Counted from the stretch's first letter, positions 48,293-57,547 are shown. The stretch: DNA of 64,000 bases from Paractinoplanes maris (GCF_023544465.1 NZ_JALPVL010000018.1:62001-126000), one strand, 5' to 3'. Notes: generated by a model not told the origin, from the sequence alone. Made by a program: numbers and translations.

Positions 48293-50371
48293 TCAGTTAC
48301 TGGGTTCCAGTACGACGGTCGCCGTCCCGGTCTGAGCCGGGGTGCCCGTGTCGGTGTACGACGCGACGAACACCGCGGTCAGGTTGTCCGCCCCGGCGTG
48401 CCCGGGGTCGAGGAACGTGGTGATCGAGCCGGTGCAGCCGGACGCCGTGGACTGCGGGTGCCCGTGCTGGTCGTGCCCGAGCACGTAGGTCACGGTCACC
48501 CGGGCGCAGTCGACCGGCGCGTCGTCGGTCACCGCCACCTGGAAGTTCACCGTGTCACCGAACTGGAAGGGCTGGCCCTCCTGGGGTGTGGTGAACGTGA
48601 CGACCGGGGCCGCCGTGCCGACCGGCAGCCGCACCTCGGCCGACGACGACCGGCCGGTGCTGTCGGTGACCTTCAGCGTCGGACGGTAGTTGCCGTTCTC
48701 GGTGAAGGTGTACGTCGGGTTCGGCGAGCGCGAGTCGACCCGGTTGTCGTTGTTCAGGTACCACTCGTACCGCAGGGCGTCACCGTCCGGGTCGACCGTG
48801 CCGGCACTGGAGAACTGCACTGTCAGCGGCGCCTGGCCCAAGGTCGGCGTCGCCGCCATCTTGGCGATCGGCGTGCGGTTGCCCCGGACGTAGTCGAACC
48901 GGGAGAGCTGGGCGTCGGGGTTCTCGGCGAAGTAACCGTCGCCGTACTCGAGGACGTAGAGCGCGCCGTCCGGGCCGAACTCGAGGTCCATCGGGTTGTC
49001 GAAGACGAGCTCGGGCAGGACCGACTCGATCTTCGTGACCTGGTTGCGCCGGTCGAGGGTGAGGGCCTTGACCCAGTCGCGGGTCCACTCGGCGAACAGC
49101 GGCTTGCCGTCGAACGCGGCCGGCCACTTGAACGGCGAACGCGAGCGCTTGTCGTAGTCGTAGGCCGGGCCACCCATCGGGCCGATGCCACCGGTGCCGA
49201 GCTCGGGGAACTGGGCGCTGGCGCCGTACGAGTAGGCGATCTCGGCCTTCTCGACCGGCGGCAGGTTGCGCAGGCCGGTGTTGTTGGGCGACTCGTTGAC
49301 CGGCGCCGCGCAGTTGAACGCCGCGCCCGACGTGCCGGTGGCGAAGTCGTAGTCGACGTACGGCTTGTCGGCGTCGGCGCAGTACGGCCAGCCGTAGTTG
49401 GCCGGCTTGTCGATCGCCAGCCAGCGCCCGTGCCCCGCCGGACCGCGGGCCGGGTTCGGGTTCTGCGCGTCCGGCGAGTAGTCGCCCAGGTAGAGGACGT
49501 CGGTCTCCGGGTCGATGGTGAACCGGAACGGGTTGCGCAGGCCCATCGCGTAGATCTCGGCCTTGGTCTTCGCCGTGCCCGGTTTGAAGAGGTTGCCCCG
49601 GGGGATCGTGTAGCGGCCGTTCGAGCCGACCTTGATGCGCAGAACCTTGCCCCGCAGGTCGTTGGTGTTGGCCGCGGAGCGCTGGGCGTCGAAGACCGGG
49701 TTGCGGTTGGCCCGCTCGTCGATCGGCGCGTAACCGTCGGAGGAGAACGGGTTGGAGTCGTCACCGGTCGACAGGTACAGGTTGCCCTTGCTGTCGAAGT
49801 CGATCTTGCCACCGACGTGGCAGCACTGGCCGCGGTCGACCGGAACCTGCAGGATCTTCTGCTCGGTGTCGAGCCGCAGCGTGCTGCCGGCCAGCTTGTA
49901 CCGCGACAGCTGCAGGTGCCCCTTGTAGCGGGCGAAGTCGGCCGCCGTGCCCTCGTTGGGGGCGTCGCCCTCGTTGACCTGCGGGGTCAGCGGGTCGTCC
50001 TTCGGCGTGTCGAGCGGCGGTGAGTAGTAGACGTAGACCCACTTGTTGCGCGCGAAGTCGTTGTCGATGGCGATGCCCTGCACGCCCTCCTCGTCGTGCA
50101 GGTAGACCGGAATCGTCGCGGCCAGCACGTTGCGCCCGGTGGCGGGCTCGTGGATGCGCACCTCGCCACCGCGGGCGGTGTGCAGCACGCGGCGGTCGGG
50201 CAGCACGGCGAGCGCGATCGGCTCACCGGGGAAGTCGTTGAGGGTGACCTTCTGGAAGTCGGAGGACGGCGGCAGCGGCTGGGACGACGAGCCCCCGCCG
50301 GCGATGGCCGCGGACGGCGTGACCAGCAAGGCCGCGCCGACAACGCTGAGGGTTGCGAGCCTACGCATCAT
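48293..50371 (-). CDS. Secreted PQQ-type glucose/sorbosone dehydrogenase with PKD domain
   Basis: 692 aa. Signal peptide (residues 1-24). Residues 30-490 form a six-bladed propeller of the soluble glucose/sorbosone dehydrogenase type (LPDRRVLHTARGGEVRIHEP, DEEGVQGIAIDNDF, YLSTGDDSNPF, EIYAMGLRNPFRFTIDPETDVLYLGDYSPD). A PKD domain follows (PLTVQFSSAGTVDPDGDALRYEWYLNN), then a second Ig-like domain. It oxidises a sugar or acts as a lectin-like protein. It overlaps the upstream TIM-barrel gene (ATGA). Confidence 0.9.
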   Translation of the reverse strand: MMRRLATLSVVGAALLVTPSAAIAGGGSSSQPLPPSSDFQKVTLNDFPGEPIALAVLPDRRVLHTARGGEVRIHEPATGRNVLAATIPVYLHDEEGVQGIAIDNDFARNKWVYVYYSPPLDTPKDDPLTPQVNEGDAPNEGTAADFARYKGHLQLSRYKLAGSTLRLDTEQKILQVPVDRGQCCHVGGKIDFDSKGNLYLSTGDDSNPFSSDGYAPIDERANRNPVFDAQRSAANTNDLRGKVLRIKVGSNGRYTIPRGNLFKPGTAKTKAEIYAMGLRNPFRFTIDPETDVLYLGDYSPDAQNPNPARGPAGHGRWLAIDKPANYGWPYCADADKPYVDYDFATGTSGAAFNCAAPVNESPNNTGLRNLPPVEKAEIAYSYGASAQFPELGTGGIGPMGGPAYDYDKRSRSPFKWPAAFDGKPLFAEWTRDWVKALTLDRRNQVTKIESVLPELVFDNPMDLEFGPDGALYVLEYGDGYFAENPDAQLSRFDYVRGNRTPIAKMAATPTLGQAPLTVQFSSAGTVDPDGDALRYEWYLNNDNRVDSRSPNPTYTFTENGNYRPTLKVTDSTGRSSSAEVRLPVGTAAPVVTFTTPQEGQPFQFGDTVNFQVAVTDDAPVDCARVTVTYVLGHDQHGHPQSTASGCTGSITTFLDPGHAGADNLTAVFVASYTDTGTPAQTGTATVVLEPSN

Positions 50372-51276
50372 CAGAAACGGAGCCCCTCCAGGTAGGTGTA
50401 CGCACGCTGGGCGGTGACGAGCGCGTCGGCCGGGGTGCGCGGGGGCGAACCGGCGTCATCACGCTCCACGATGTACTCGATCAGGCCGGCCTCGCGGGCG
50501 TGCTCGAAGATGCGGCCGAAGTCGATCAGGCCGTCTCCCGCGTCGGCGAAGTTGGCGTTGATATCGAGGTCCTTGACGTGGACCTGCTTGATCCGGCCGC
50601 GGTTCTCGTGGATCAGGTCGACCGGGTCGTGCGCCCCGCGGAAGGCCCAGAACAGGTCGACCTCGAAGTGCACGTAACGGTTGTCGGTCTCGTTGAACAG
50701 GATGTCCATGCCGGTCAGCTTGGTGCCGGTCTGCCGGAAGAACTCGGCGTGGTGATTGTGGTAGCCGAACGAAAGCCCGGCCCGCCGGGCCAGCCGGCCG
50801 GCCTTGTTGAGGTCGGCCGCGAACGCGCGGTAGACGGCCGCGTCGCGGATCGGGCCGTTGGCGCCCTGCCCGAAGAACGGGTGGACGATGAACTTGTTGC
50901 CGACGATGTTCGCGTCCTCGAGAGCAGCCTCCCAGGTGGACGCGTTGAACGGCTGCGGGATGCCGACGTGGCCCGAGGTGGCGCGCAGGCCGGCGGCGTC
51001 GAGGGCGGCCCGGAACTGGGCGGCGGTGCGGCCGACGAAACCGGCGTGCTCGACCCGGGTGTAGCCGATCTCGGCCAGCTCGGCCAGGCTTGCCTCGAGG
51101 TTGATGTTCAGCTGATTACGCAAGGTGTAGAGCTGCACGCTGATCTGGTCGCGCGGGACTCGGCGAGACGAATGCGAACCGCCCGCCTGCGCGGCGCCGG
51201 GGACAGCGAGAGTGGCGGCGGCGCCGGCGGCAGCCGCGGCGCCCAGAAGCTGGCGACGGTTCAGGGATTGCGGCAT
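50371..51276 (-). CDS. Twin-arginine-exported sugar phosphate isomerase/epimerase-like protein
   Basis: 301 aa. Starts MPQSLNRRQLLGAAAAAGAAATLAVPGAAQA, a twin-arginine signal, then an AP_endonuc_2/xylose isomerase-like TIM barrel (ISVQLYTLRNQLNINLEASLAELAEIGYTRVEHAG; FGYHNHHAEF; VHFEVDLFWAFRGAHDP; IKQVHVKDLD) with the usual Glu/His/Asp metal ligands. The ATG at 51276 has a GAAGGAG site; an upstream in-frame start is weaker. It is translationally coupled to the sugar dehydrogenase, suggesting joint processing of an external sugar. Confidence 0.9.
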   Translation of the reverse strand: MPQSLNRRQLLGAAAAAGAAATLAVPGAAQAGGSHSSRRVPRDQISVQLYTLRNQLNINLEASLAELAEIGYTRVEHAGFVGRTAAQFRAALDAAGLRATSGHVGIPQPFNASTWEAALEDANIVGNKFIVHPFFGQGANGPIRDAAVYRAFAADLNKAGRLARRAGLSFGYHNHHAEFFRQTGTKLTGMDILFNETDNRYVHFEVDLFWAFRGAHDPVDLIHENRGRIKQVHVKDLDINANFADAGDGLIDFGRIFEHAREAGLIEYIVERDDAGSPPRTPADALVTAQRAYTYLEGLRF

Positions 51277-51286
51277 TGCTTCTCCT

Positions 51287-51304
51287 TCGAACGACATCGT
51301 TCGA
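51287..51304. promoter_or_regulatory. 18-bp palindrome upstream of the isomerase gene
   Basis: TCGAACGA-CA-TCGTTCGA has perfect 8-base arms and overlaps the leader of the isomerase gene, just before its ribosome site. The style fits a LacI-type operator; no such regulator gene is nearby. A second, weaker dyad (TTTGAT ... ATCAAA) is at 51343-51361. Confidence 0.5.
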
Positions 51305-51380
51305 TGAGGTTACCGATGTGTTTCGTGCGATGGGAAGGGAACTTTGATCGAAAGAATCAAAAGTTTTCATCATGGATGCA

Positions 51381-51415
51381 AAACGCCCCAGCCACCCAAG
51401 GTGACTGAGGCGTTT
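51381..51415 (-). terminator. Intrinsic terminator after the aminotransferase gene
   Basis: AAACGCCTCAGTCACC and GGTGGCTGGGGCGTTT (minus strand) pair over 16 positions with two G-U pairs and a 3-base loop, 18 bases after the aminotransferase stop. T-rich ends flank both sides, so it may act in both directions. Confidence 0.75.
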
Positions 51416-51432
51416 GTGTATGTAACGTACGG

Positions 51433-52737
51433 TCAGGCGATCCGAGCCTCGGCGTCCACTCGGGACAACGCGCCGGTGAGAATGGACAGTCCCTCCCGGG
51501 CTTCCGCCTCAGTCAGGGTCAGCGGCGGGCCCATCCGCAGCACGTTGCCGTAGAGGCCGCCCTTGCCGACCAGCAGGCCACCGGCCCGGCACTCGTCGAA
51601 GACGCGCACCGTGGCCGCCGGGTCGGGCTCGGTCGTGCCGGGCCGCACCATCTCGACGCCGATCATCAGGCCCTTGCCGCGCACCTCCCCCACGCTGGGC
51701 AGGTCGAGCCCGCGCAGCCCGTCCAGCAGGATCGCGCCGACGCGGGCCGCGTTGCCCTGCAGGTCGTGATCGAGCACGTAGTCGAGCACGGCGGAGCCGG
51801 CCGCCATCGAGAGCGGGTTGCCGCCGAACGTCGAGAAGCTGATCGCCGGGACCGCGTTCATCACCTCGGCCCGGCCCACCACGCCGCCGAGCGCGAAGCC
51901 GTTGCCGATGCCCTTGGCGAAGGTGATCAGATCGGGCGTGACGCCGTGCGCCTGATAACCCCAGAAGTGCTCGCCGGTGCGTCCCCAGCCGGTCTGCACC
52001 TCGTCGGCGATCAGCAGGATCCCGCTCTCGGTCAGGACCTTCTGGTACGCCCCCAGGACTCCGTCGGGGCCGGCCACGAACCCGCCGACGCCCTGGATCG
52101 GTTCGGCGATCAGCGCGGCCACGTCGCCCGCGGTGACCGTGGCCAGCACCTCGCGCAGGTCGTCGACCGCCGCGTCGAGGATGTCGCCGTCGGCCAGGCC
52201 GGCCATCCGCCCGCGCAGCCGGTCGCCCGAGGCCAGCCACTGCACCTGCAGCGGGCTGAGCGAACTGGACGACCAGCTGCGGTGGCCGGTGACCGCCATG
52301 GTGGCGAAAGTCCGGCCGTGATAGCTGTTCTTGACGGCCAGGATCTGGTTGGAGCGGCGCACGTTCGCCGCCATCAGCAGCGCGGCCTCGTTGGCCTCGC
52401 TGCCCGAGTTGGTGAAGAAGACCCGGGCGTCCGGGATTCCGGAGATCCGGGCGATCTTCTCGGCCAGCTCGACCTGCTGCCGGATGAGATAGAGCGTCGA
52501 GGTGTGCACGACGCCGGTGGCCAGCTGGCGCCGCACCGCCTCGTTGATCTCGGCGATGTCGTAACCGATCATGTTGGTCAGCACGCCGCCGAAGAAGTCC
52601 AGATAGGACCGTCCGTCGGAGCCGGTGACCCGGCGCCCCGACCCGGCGACGATCTCCAGGGCGTCGTCGCCGTAGTAGATCGGCATCCAGCCCGGCATCA
52701 CGGCACGATGGCGGGCGAGCAGGTCGTCGTCGTTCAT
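51433..52737 (-). CDS. Class III aminotransferase (probable beta-alanine or related omega-aminotransferase)
   Basis: 434 aa, PLP enzyme. The class III signature is intact: LLIADEVQTGWGRTGEHFWGY with the cofactor Asp, then LITFAKGIGNGFALGGV with the catalytic Lys, plus FFTNSGSEANEAALLMA. It lies 13 bases after a MocR regulator gene and across from genes that yield beta-alanine from uracil, so the inferred job is to turn beta-alanine (or beta-aminoisobutyrate) into malonate semialdehyde. Sequence alone does not prove the substrate. Confidence 0.88.
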   Translation of the reverse strand: MNDDDLLARHRAVMPGWMPIYYGDDALEIVAGSGRRVTGSDGRSYLDFFGGVLTNMIGYDIAEINEAVRRQLATGVVHTSTLYLIRQQVELAEKIARISGIPDARVFFTNSGSEANEAALLMAANVRRSNQILAVKNSYHGRTFATMAVTGHRSWSSSSLSPLQVQWLASGDRLRGRMAGLADGDILDAAVDDLREVLATVTAGDVAALIAEPIQGVGGFVAGPDGVLGAYQKVLTESGILLIADEVQTGWGRTGEHFWGYQAHGVTPDLITFAKGIGNGFALGGVVGRAEVMNAVPAISFSTFGGNPLSMAAGSAVLDYVLDHDLQGNAARVGAILLDGLRGLDLPSVGEVRGKGLMIGVEMVRPGTTEPDPAATVRVFDECRAGGLLVGKGGLYGNVLRMGPPLTLTEAEAREGLSILTGALSRVDAEARIA

Positions 52738-52750
52738 GGTCGATCCTTTC

Positions 52751-54127
52751 CTAGCGCCAGCCGCGCGGGTGCGGGCGGGCTCGGGGGCCGCTGCCGCGGC
52801 TGTCCAGCAGGGCCGCCGCGGCGAGCGCGTCGGCCAGGTCGTCGAACTCGCCGGCGACCAGGCCGGCCGTGACACGGACGTGGTCGCCGTCGAGCGGGGT
52901 GACACAGAACGGGGCGCCCGGTGAGACGGCGATGCCGTGGGCGGCCAGTGTGACCATGGCGATCTGCTGGTCGTCGACGGCCATCCAGAGGTTGATGCCG
53001 TCGGCGGCGGTGGCGGTCACGCCCCGGTCGTGCAGCGCGCCGAGCAGGGCGGTGCGCCTGGTGGCGTACGCGTCCCGGGCCTGGGCGATCTGCGCGGCCG
53101 CGACCGGGTCGGTGAGCAGGTCGAGGAGTACGCCCTGCAACAGGCGGCTGGACCAGCCCGGACCGAGGAGCCGCCGATCGGCCACCGGACCGATCACCCC
53201 GGCCGGGCCGCCGATCGCCGCCAGCCGCAGATCGGGACCGTGCGACTTGGAGAAGCTGGCCACGTGGACCGTCCGCTCGCTCAGGTGGGTGCCGAGGCTG
53301 ACCGGGGCCGCGGTGGCGATGTCGCCGGCGTGGTCGTCCTCGACCACCCAGACCCCCGGGAAGTCACCGAGCACCGCCGCCAGCTCGCCCGCCCGGGACG
53401 CCGGCATGCTGACGCCGGTCGGGTTGTGGGCCCGGGGCTGCAGGAAGACGGCCACCGCGGGATAGTCGGCGAGCGCCTGGCGCAACCGGTCGGGCCGCAG
53501 GCCGCCGGCATCCATCGGCACGCCGACCACGGTGGCGCCGACCGTCTGGAGCAGGTCGAGCAGCGGCGGGAAGGCCGGGTTCTCGACCACCACGTGGTCA
53601 CCGAAACGCACCACCTCGCCGATCACCCGGTCGAGCGCGTCCAGCGCCCCGTCCACCACGGTCAGCCGCTCGGGCCGGAACGGCCACCGCCCGCGCAGCG
53701 CCGCCTCCAGCCCGGGCAGCACCGGTTCGTCGAGGTAACTGCTGGTCAGGCGCCCGTCGCCGATCCGCCGGAGCGCATCGGTCAGGTCCGGCAACAGGTC
53801 ATGATCGGGTACGCCGGTCGACAGGTCCCGGGTCACCGCGGCGGCCCGGCCCCCGAGTTGCGAATAGCGCAGCCGCCGCCGGGGCAGGACGGGCGCGGCC
53901 ACGTACGTCCCCGATCGCCCCCGGGTCTGGATCGCGCCGGCCCGGGTCAGGCTGCGCCACGCCTCACTGACCGTGGTCGGGCTGACCCCGAGCTCGCGCG
54001 CGACATCGCGGACGGTCGGCAACCGGGTGCCCGCCGGAAGCTGCCCGGCGGTCACCAGACGGCTCACGGCCGCGGCTATCCCCCGGGCGCTGCGCTCGTC
54101 GACAGCCCCCGTGATCAGCGCCAGCAA
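52751..54127 (-). CDS. MocR-type (GntR/aminotransferase) transcriptional regulator
   Basis: About 458 aa. Winged helix of the GntR type (IAAAVSRLVTAGQLPAGTRLPTVRDVARELGVSPTTVSEAWRSLTRAGAIQTRGRSGTYV) followed by a fold-type I aminotransferase domain (ENPAFPPLLDLL, AHNPTGVSM, VVEDDHAGDI, FSKSHGPDLRLA with the PLP Lys). MocR proteins use PLP and an amino acid as signal. The start is uncertain: TTG 54127 has GGAGAGG upstream, TTG 54163 lies inside the dyad at 54155. Divergent from the pyrimidine operon, and upstream of the aminotransferase, it probably controls both. Confidence 0.88.
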   Translation of the reverse strand: MLALITGAVDERSARGIAAAVSRLVTAGQLPAGTRLPTVRDVARELGVSPTTVSEAWRSLTRAGAIQTRGRSGTYVAAPVLPRRRLRYSQLGGRAAAVTRDLSTGVPDHDLLPDLTDALRRIGDGRLTSSYLDEPVLPGLEAALRGRWPFRPERLTVVDGALDALDRVIGEVVRFGDHVVVENPAFPPLLDLLQTVGATVVGVPMDAGGLRPDRLRQALADYPAVAVFLQPRAHNPTGVSMPASRAGELAAVLGDFPGVWVVEDDHAGDIATAAPVSLGTHLSERTVHVASFSKSHGPDLRLAAIGGPAGVIGPVADRRLLGPGWSSRLLQGVLLDLLTDPVAAAQIAQARDAYATRRTALLGALHDRGVTATAADGINLWMAVDDQQIAMVTLAAHGIAVSPGAPFCVTPLDGDHVRVTAGLVAGEFDDLADALAAAALLDSRGSGPRARPHPRGWR

Positions 54128-54154
54128 ATTACCTCTCCGAAACAGTCCGTTACG

Positions 54155-54176
54155 TTCAGGCAATTGTTCGCCTGAA
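54155..54176. promoter_or_regulatory. 22-bp dyad in the MocR/pyrimidine-operon gap
   Basis: TTCAGGC (54155-54161) and GCCTGAA (54170-54176) are perfect arms around AATTGTTC. It lies near the MocR start, 129 bases before the beta-ureidopropionase gene. Likely MocR operator. Confidence 0.6.
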
Positions 54177-54304
54177 TGTGTGTCGTTAGTGTCCTACGGC
54201 ATCTGAAGCCGACATTCAAGCCCTAGCGCAGCTGGTATGACGGGGAGTAGACACACGATCACGGGCGCTTCCACCGCGCCGGAGCATCAATGAGAGGGGC
54301 ACTC

Positions 54305-55144
54305 ATGAGCGACATCGTTCGCGCCGCCCTCGTCCAGACGACCTGGACGGGCGATAAAGAATCGATGATCAAGGCGCACGAGGACTACGCCCGGGACGCC
54401 GCCGCCCAGGGGGCGAAGGTGATCTGCTTCCAGGAACTTTTCTACGGCCCGTATTTCTGCCAGGTGCAGGAGGCCGAATATTACGAGTACGCCGAGTCGA
54501 TCCCCGGCCCGACCACCGAGCGCTTCCAGGCCCTGGCCGCCGAGCTGGGCCTGGTCATGGTCCTGCCGATGTACGAGAAGGAGCAGGAGGGCGTCCTCTA
54601 CAACACCGCGGCCGTCGTCGACGCCGACGGCTCCTATCTCGGCAAATATCGCAAACACCACATCCCGCAGGTCAAGGGTTTCTGGGAGAAGTTCTACTTC
54701 CGGCCCGGCAACCTCGGCTACCCGGTCTTCGACACCGCGGTCGGCAAGGTCGGCGTCTACATCTGCTACGACCGGCACTTCCCCGAGGGCTGGCGCGAGC
54801 TCGGCCTGGGCGGCGCGCAGATCGTCTTCAACCCGTCGGCCACCAGCCGCGGTCTGTCGAGCTATCTGTGGCAGCTCGAGCAGCCGGCCAGCGCGGTCGC
54901 CAACGAGTACTACATCGGCGCCATCAACCGGGTCGGCACCGAGGCGCTGGGCGACAACGACTTCTACGGCCAGTCCTACTTCGTCGACCCCGAGGGCAAG
55001 TTCGTCGGCGAGGTCGGCGACACCCACCAGCCCGAGTTGATCGTCCGCGACCTCGACCTGGGTCTGATCAAGACGGTCCGCGAGCGCTGGCAGTTCTACC
55101 GCGACCGCCGTCCCGAGTCCTACACCCGGACGGTGGAACTGTGA
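54305..55144 (+). CDS. Beta-ureidopropionase (N-carbamoyl-beta-alanine amidohydrolase)
   Basis: 279 aa, nitrilase superfamily. Glu-Lys-Cys triad: Glu in CFQELFYGPYFCQ, Lys in YRKHHIPQVKGFWEKFYF and Cys in YICYDRHFPEGWRELGL. Hydrolyses N-carbamoyl-beta-alanine to beta-alanine, CO2 and ammonia, the last step of reductive uracil breakdown. ATG 54305 is preferred to 54290 because AGAGGGG lies between them at good spacing. First gene of the operon; the stop overlaps the dihydropyrimidinase start (GTGA). Confidence 0.93.
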   Translation: MSDIVRAALVQTTWTGDKESMIKAHEDYARDAAAQGAKVICFQELFYGPYFCQVQEAEYYEYAESIPGPTTERFQALAAELGLVMVLPMYEKEQEGVLYNTAAVVDADGSYLGKYRKHHIPQVKGFWEKFYFRPGNLGYPVFDTAVGKVGVYICYDRHFPEGWRELGLGGAQIVFNPSATSRGLSSYLWQLEQPASAVANEYYIGAINRVGTEALGDNDFYGQSYFVDPEGKFVGEVGDTHQPELIVRDLDLGLIKTVRERWQFYRDRRPESYTRTVEL

Positions 55145-56541
55145 CCATCCTGATCAAGGGCGGGACGGTCGTCGGACCGACCGGACCTTACCCGGCCGAC
55201 GTGCTGGTCGACGGCGAGACGATCGCGGCGATCTTCGCGCCCGGACGCGGGCCGGAGGGACCCGAGGTCATCGACGCAGGCGGGAAGTACGTGATTCCCG
55301 GGGCGATCGACGGCCACACCCACATGCAGATGCCGTTCGGCGGCACCGAGGCCAGCGACACCTTCGACACCGGGACGCGAGCGGCGGCGATCGGCGGCAC
55401 CACCACGATCATCGACTTCGCGATCCAGCGGTACGGCGAGGTCGTGCAGGACGGGCTGGCCGCCTGGCACGCCAAGACGGCCGATCAGTGCCACATCGAC
55501 TACGGCTTCCACATGATCGTCGGGGGCGTGGACGACGACTCACTCAAGGCCATGGACCAGCTCGTGGCCAGTGAGGGCATCACCAGCTTCAAGCTCTTCA
55601 TGGCGTACCCGGGGGTCTTCTACTCCGACGACGGCCAGATCCTGCGCGCCATGCAGAAGGCGCGTGACAACGGCGCCCTGATCATGATGCACGCCGAGAA
55701 CGGGCCGGCCATCGACGTGCTGGTCAAGCAGGCCCTCGAACGCGGCGAGACCGACCCGGTCTTCCACGGCCTCACCCGTCCGCAGGAGCTCGAGGCCGAG
55801 GCCACCAGCCGGGCCATCTGGCTGGCCTCGGTGGCCGCCGACTGCCCGCTCTACATCGTGCACCTGAGCGCCTCCAAGGCCCTGGAGCAGGTGAAGGCCG
55901 CCCGCGACCTGGGCCGCAACGTCTTCGCCGAGACCTGCCCGCAGTACCTCTATCTGACCCTGGAGGACCAGCTCGGCGCGCCCGGCTTCGAGGGCGCCAA
56001 GTGGGTCTGCTCGACGCCGCTGCGCAGCAAGCACGAGAACCACCGGGCCGACCTCTGGCAGGGCCTGCGCACCAACGACCTCTCGGTGGTCTCGACCGAC
56101 CACTGTCCTTTCTGCATGAAGGATCAGAAGGAGATGGGCCTCGGCGACTTCTCCAAGATCCCGAACGGCATCGGCAGCGTCGAGCACCGGGTCGACCTGC
56201 TCTATCAGGGTGTGGTCGACGGCAAGCTGTCGCTCGCGCGCTGGGTCGAGACGATCGCGACCACGCCGGCCCGCATGTTCGGCATGTATCCGAAGAAGGG
56301 CATCATCGCGCCCGGATCGGACGCCGACATCGTGCTCTACGACCCGGCCGGGCGCACCCGGATCAGCGTCGAGACGCACCACATGAACATGGACTACTCG
56401 GCCTGGGAGGGCTGGGAGATCGACGGCAAGGTCGACACGGTCCTGTCCCGGGGCGAGGTCATCGCGTCCGGCGGCACCTACACCGGGCGCGCCGGCCGGG
56501 GCAAGTACGTCCCCCGCGGCCTCTCCGACTACCTGATCTGA
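55141..56541 (+). CDS. hydA: Dihydropyrimidinase (hydantoinase)
   Basis: 466 aa amidohydrolase. Opens dihydrouracil/dihydrothymine rings to N-carbamoyl-beta-amino acids. Metal site: DGHTHMQMPFGG, carboxylated Lys in SFKLFMAYPGVFY, His in LIMMHAENG, His in LYIVHLSASKALEQ and Asp in VVSTDHCPFCMKDQK. The C-terminus (DADIVLYDPAGRTRIS ... HHMNMDYSAWEG) is typical. Coupled by overlap to beta-ureidopropionase and followed after 10 bases by the LLM enzyme. Confidence 0.95.
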   Translation: MTILIKGGTVVGPTGPYPADVLVDGETIAAIFAPGRGPEGPEVIDAGGKYVIPGAIDGHTHMQMPFGGTEASDTFDTGTRAAAIGGTTTIIDFAIQRYGEVVQDGLAAWHAKTADQCHIDYGFHMIVGGVDDDSLKAMDQLVASEGITSFKLFMAYPGVFYSDDGQILRAMQKARDNGALIMMHAENGPAIDVLVKQALERGETDPVFHGLTRPQELEAEATSRAIWLASVAADCPLYIVHLSASKALEQVKAARDLGRNVFAETCPQYLYLTLEDQLGAPGFEGAKWVCSTPLRSKHENHRADLWQGLRTNDLSVVSTDHCPFCMKDQKEMGLGDFSKIPNGIGSVEHRVDLLYQGVVDGKLSLARWVETIATTPARMFGMYPKKGIIAPGSDADIVLYDPAGRTRISVETHHMNMDYSAWEGWEIDGKVDTVLSRGEVIASGGTYTGRAGRGKYVPRGLSDYLI

Positions 56542-56551
56542 GGAGCAGCGT

Positions 56552-57547
56552 GTGGACATAGGTGTGGTGCTGCAGAACAACCCGCCCGCGCTGGCGGTGG
56601 TGGAGCTGGCCAAGCAGGCCGAAGCGGCCGGTTTCAGCCACGTCTGGACGTTCGACTCGCACGTGCTCTGGCAGGAGCCGTTCGTCATCTACTCCAAGAT
56701 CCTCGACGAGACCGACCGGGTGGTCGTCGGCCCGATGGTCACCAACCCGGGCACCCGCGACTGGACCGTGCTCGCCTCCATGTTCGCCACCCTCAACGAG
56801 ATGTACGGCAACCGGACGATCTGCGGCATCGGCCGGGGCGACTCGGCACTGCGCGTGCTCGGCGCGCAGCCGCAGACGCTGGCCCAGCTGCGGGAGTCGA
56901 TCGGGGTCATCCGCGGGCTGGCCAACGGCGAGAAGGTCGAGCTGCGGGGCACCGAGCAGCAGTTCGCGTGGGCCACCGGCAGCCGGCTGGAGGTGTGGGT
57001 CGCCGCGTACGGCCCGAAGGCCCTGGCCCTGACCGGTGAGGTCGGCGACGGCTACATCCTGCAGCTGGCCGACCCGGACATCGCGGCCTGGATGATCAAG
57101 GCGGTCCGGCGGGCGGCCGAGCAGGCGGGCCGCGACCCGATGGCCATCAAGTTCTGCGTGGCCGCACCGGCCTATGTGGGCGACGACCTGGCCCACCAGC
57201 GCGAGCAGACCCGCTGGTTCGGCGGCATGGTGGGCAACCACGTGGCCGACATCGTGGCCCGTTACGGCGGCGACGGCACGGTGCCGCAGGTGCTGACCGA
57301 CTACATCAAGGGCCGCGAGGGTTACGACTACGCCGAGCACGGGCGGGCCGGCAACACCCACACGACGTTCGTGCCGGACGAGGTGGTCGACCGGTTCTGC
57401 ATCCTCGGGCCGGTCGAGGACCACTTGAAGCGCCTCGACGAGCTCCGGGCGCTCGGGGTCGACCAGTTCGCGGTCTATCTGCAGCACGACGCCAAGGAGG
57501 AAACCCTCAAGGCGTACGGCGATCACATCATCCCGGTCGTGTCGTGA
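56552..57547 (+). CDS. LLM-class F420-dependent oxidoreductase of the pyrimidine operon
   Basis: 331 aa, luciferase-like TIM barrel of the type that uses coenzyme F420 (MDIGVVLQNNPPALAVVELAKQAEAAGFSHVWTFDSH; NRTICGIGRGDSALRVLGAQPQ; VWVAAYGPKALALTGEVGDGYILQLADP). The subgroup is the TIGR03842-like set usually found beside hydantoinase genes in actinobacteria. Substrate unknown. In this operon it could supply the first step, uracil to dihydrouracil, because no PydA-type dehydrogenase is present. It overlaps the permease start (GTGA). Confidence 0.85.
   Translation: MDIGVVLQNNPPALAVVELAKQAEAAGFSHVWTFDSHVLWQEPFVIYSKILDETDRVVVGPMVTNPGTRDWTVLASMFATLNEMYGNRTICGIGRGDSALRVLGAQPQTLAQLRESIGVIRGLANGEKVELRGTEQQFAWATGSRLEVWVAAYGPKALALTGEVGDGYILQLADPDIAAWMIKAVRRAAEQAGRDPMAIKFCVAAPAYVGDDLAHQREQTRWFGGMVGNHVADIVARYGGDGTVPQVLTDYIKGREGYDYAEHGRAGNTHTTFVPDEVVDRFCILGPVEDHLKRLDELRALGVDQFAVYLQHDAKEETLKAYGDHIIPVVS

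Noticed and set aside
52751..54127. MocR gene considered as a plain class I aminotransferase
   Set aside because: The N-terminal GntR winged helix is clear, and the position between divergent operons fits a regulator.
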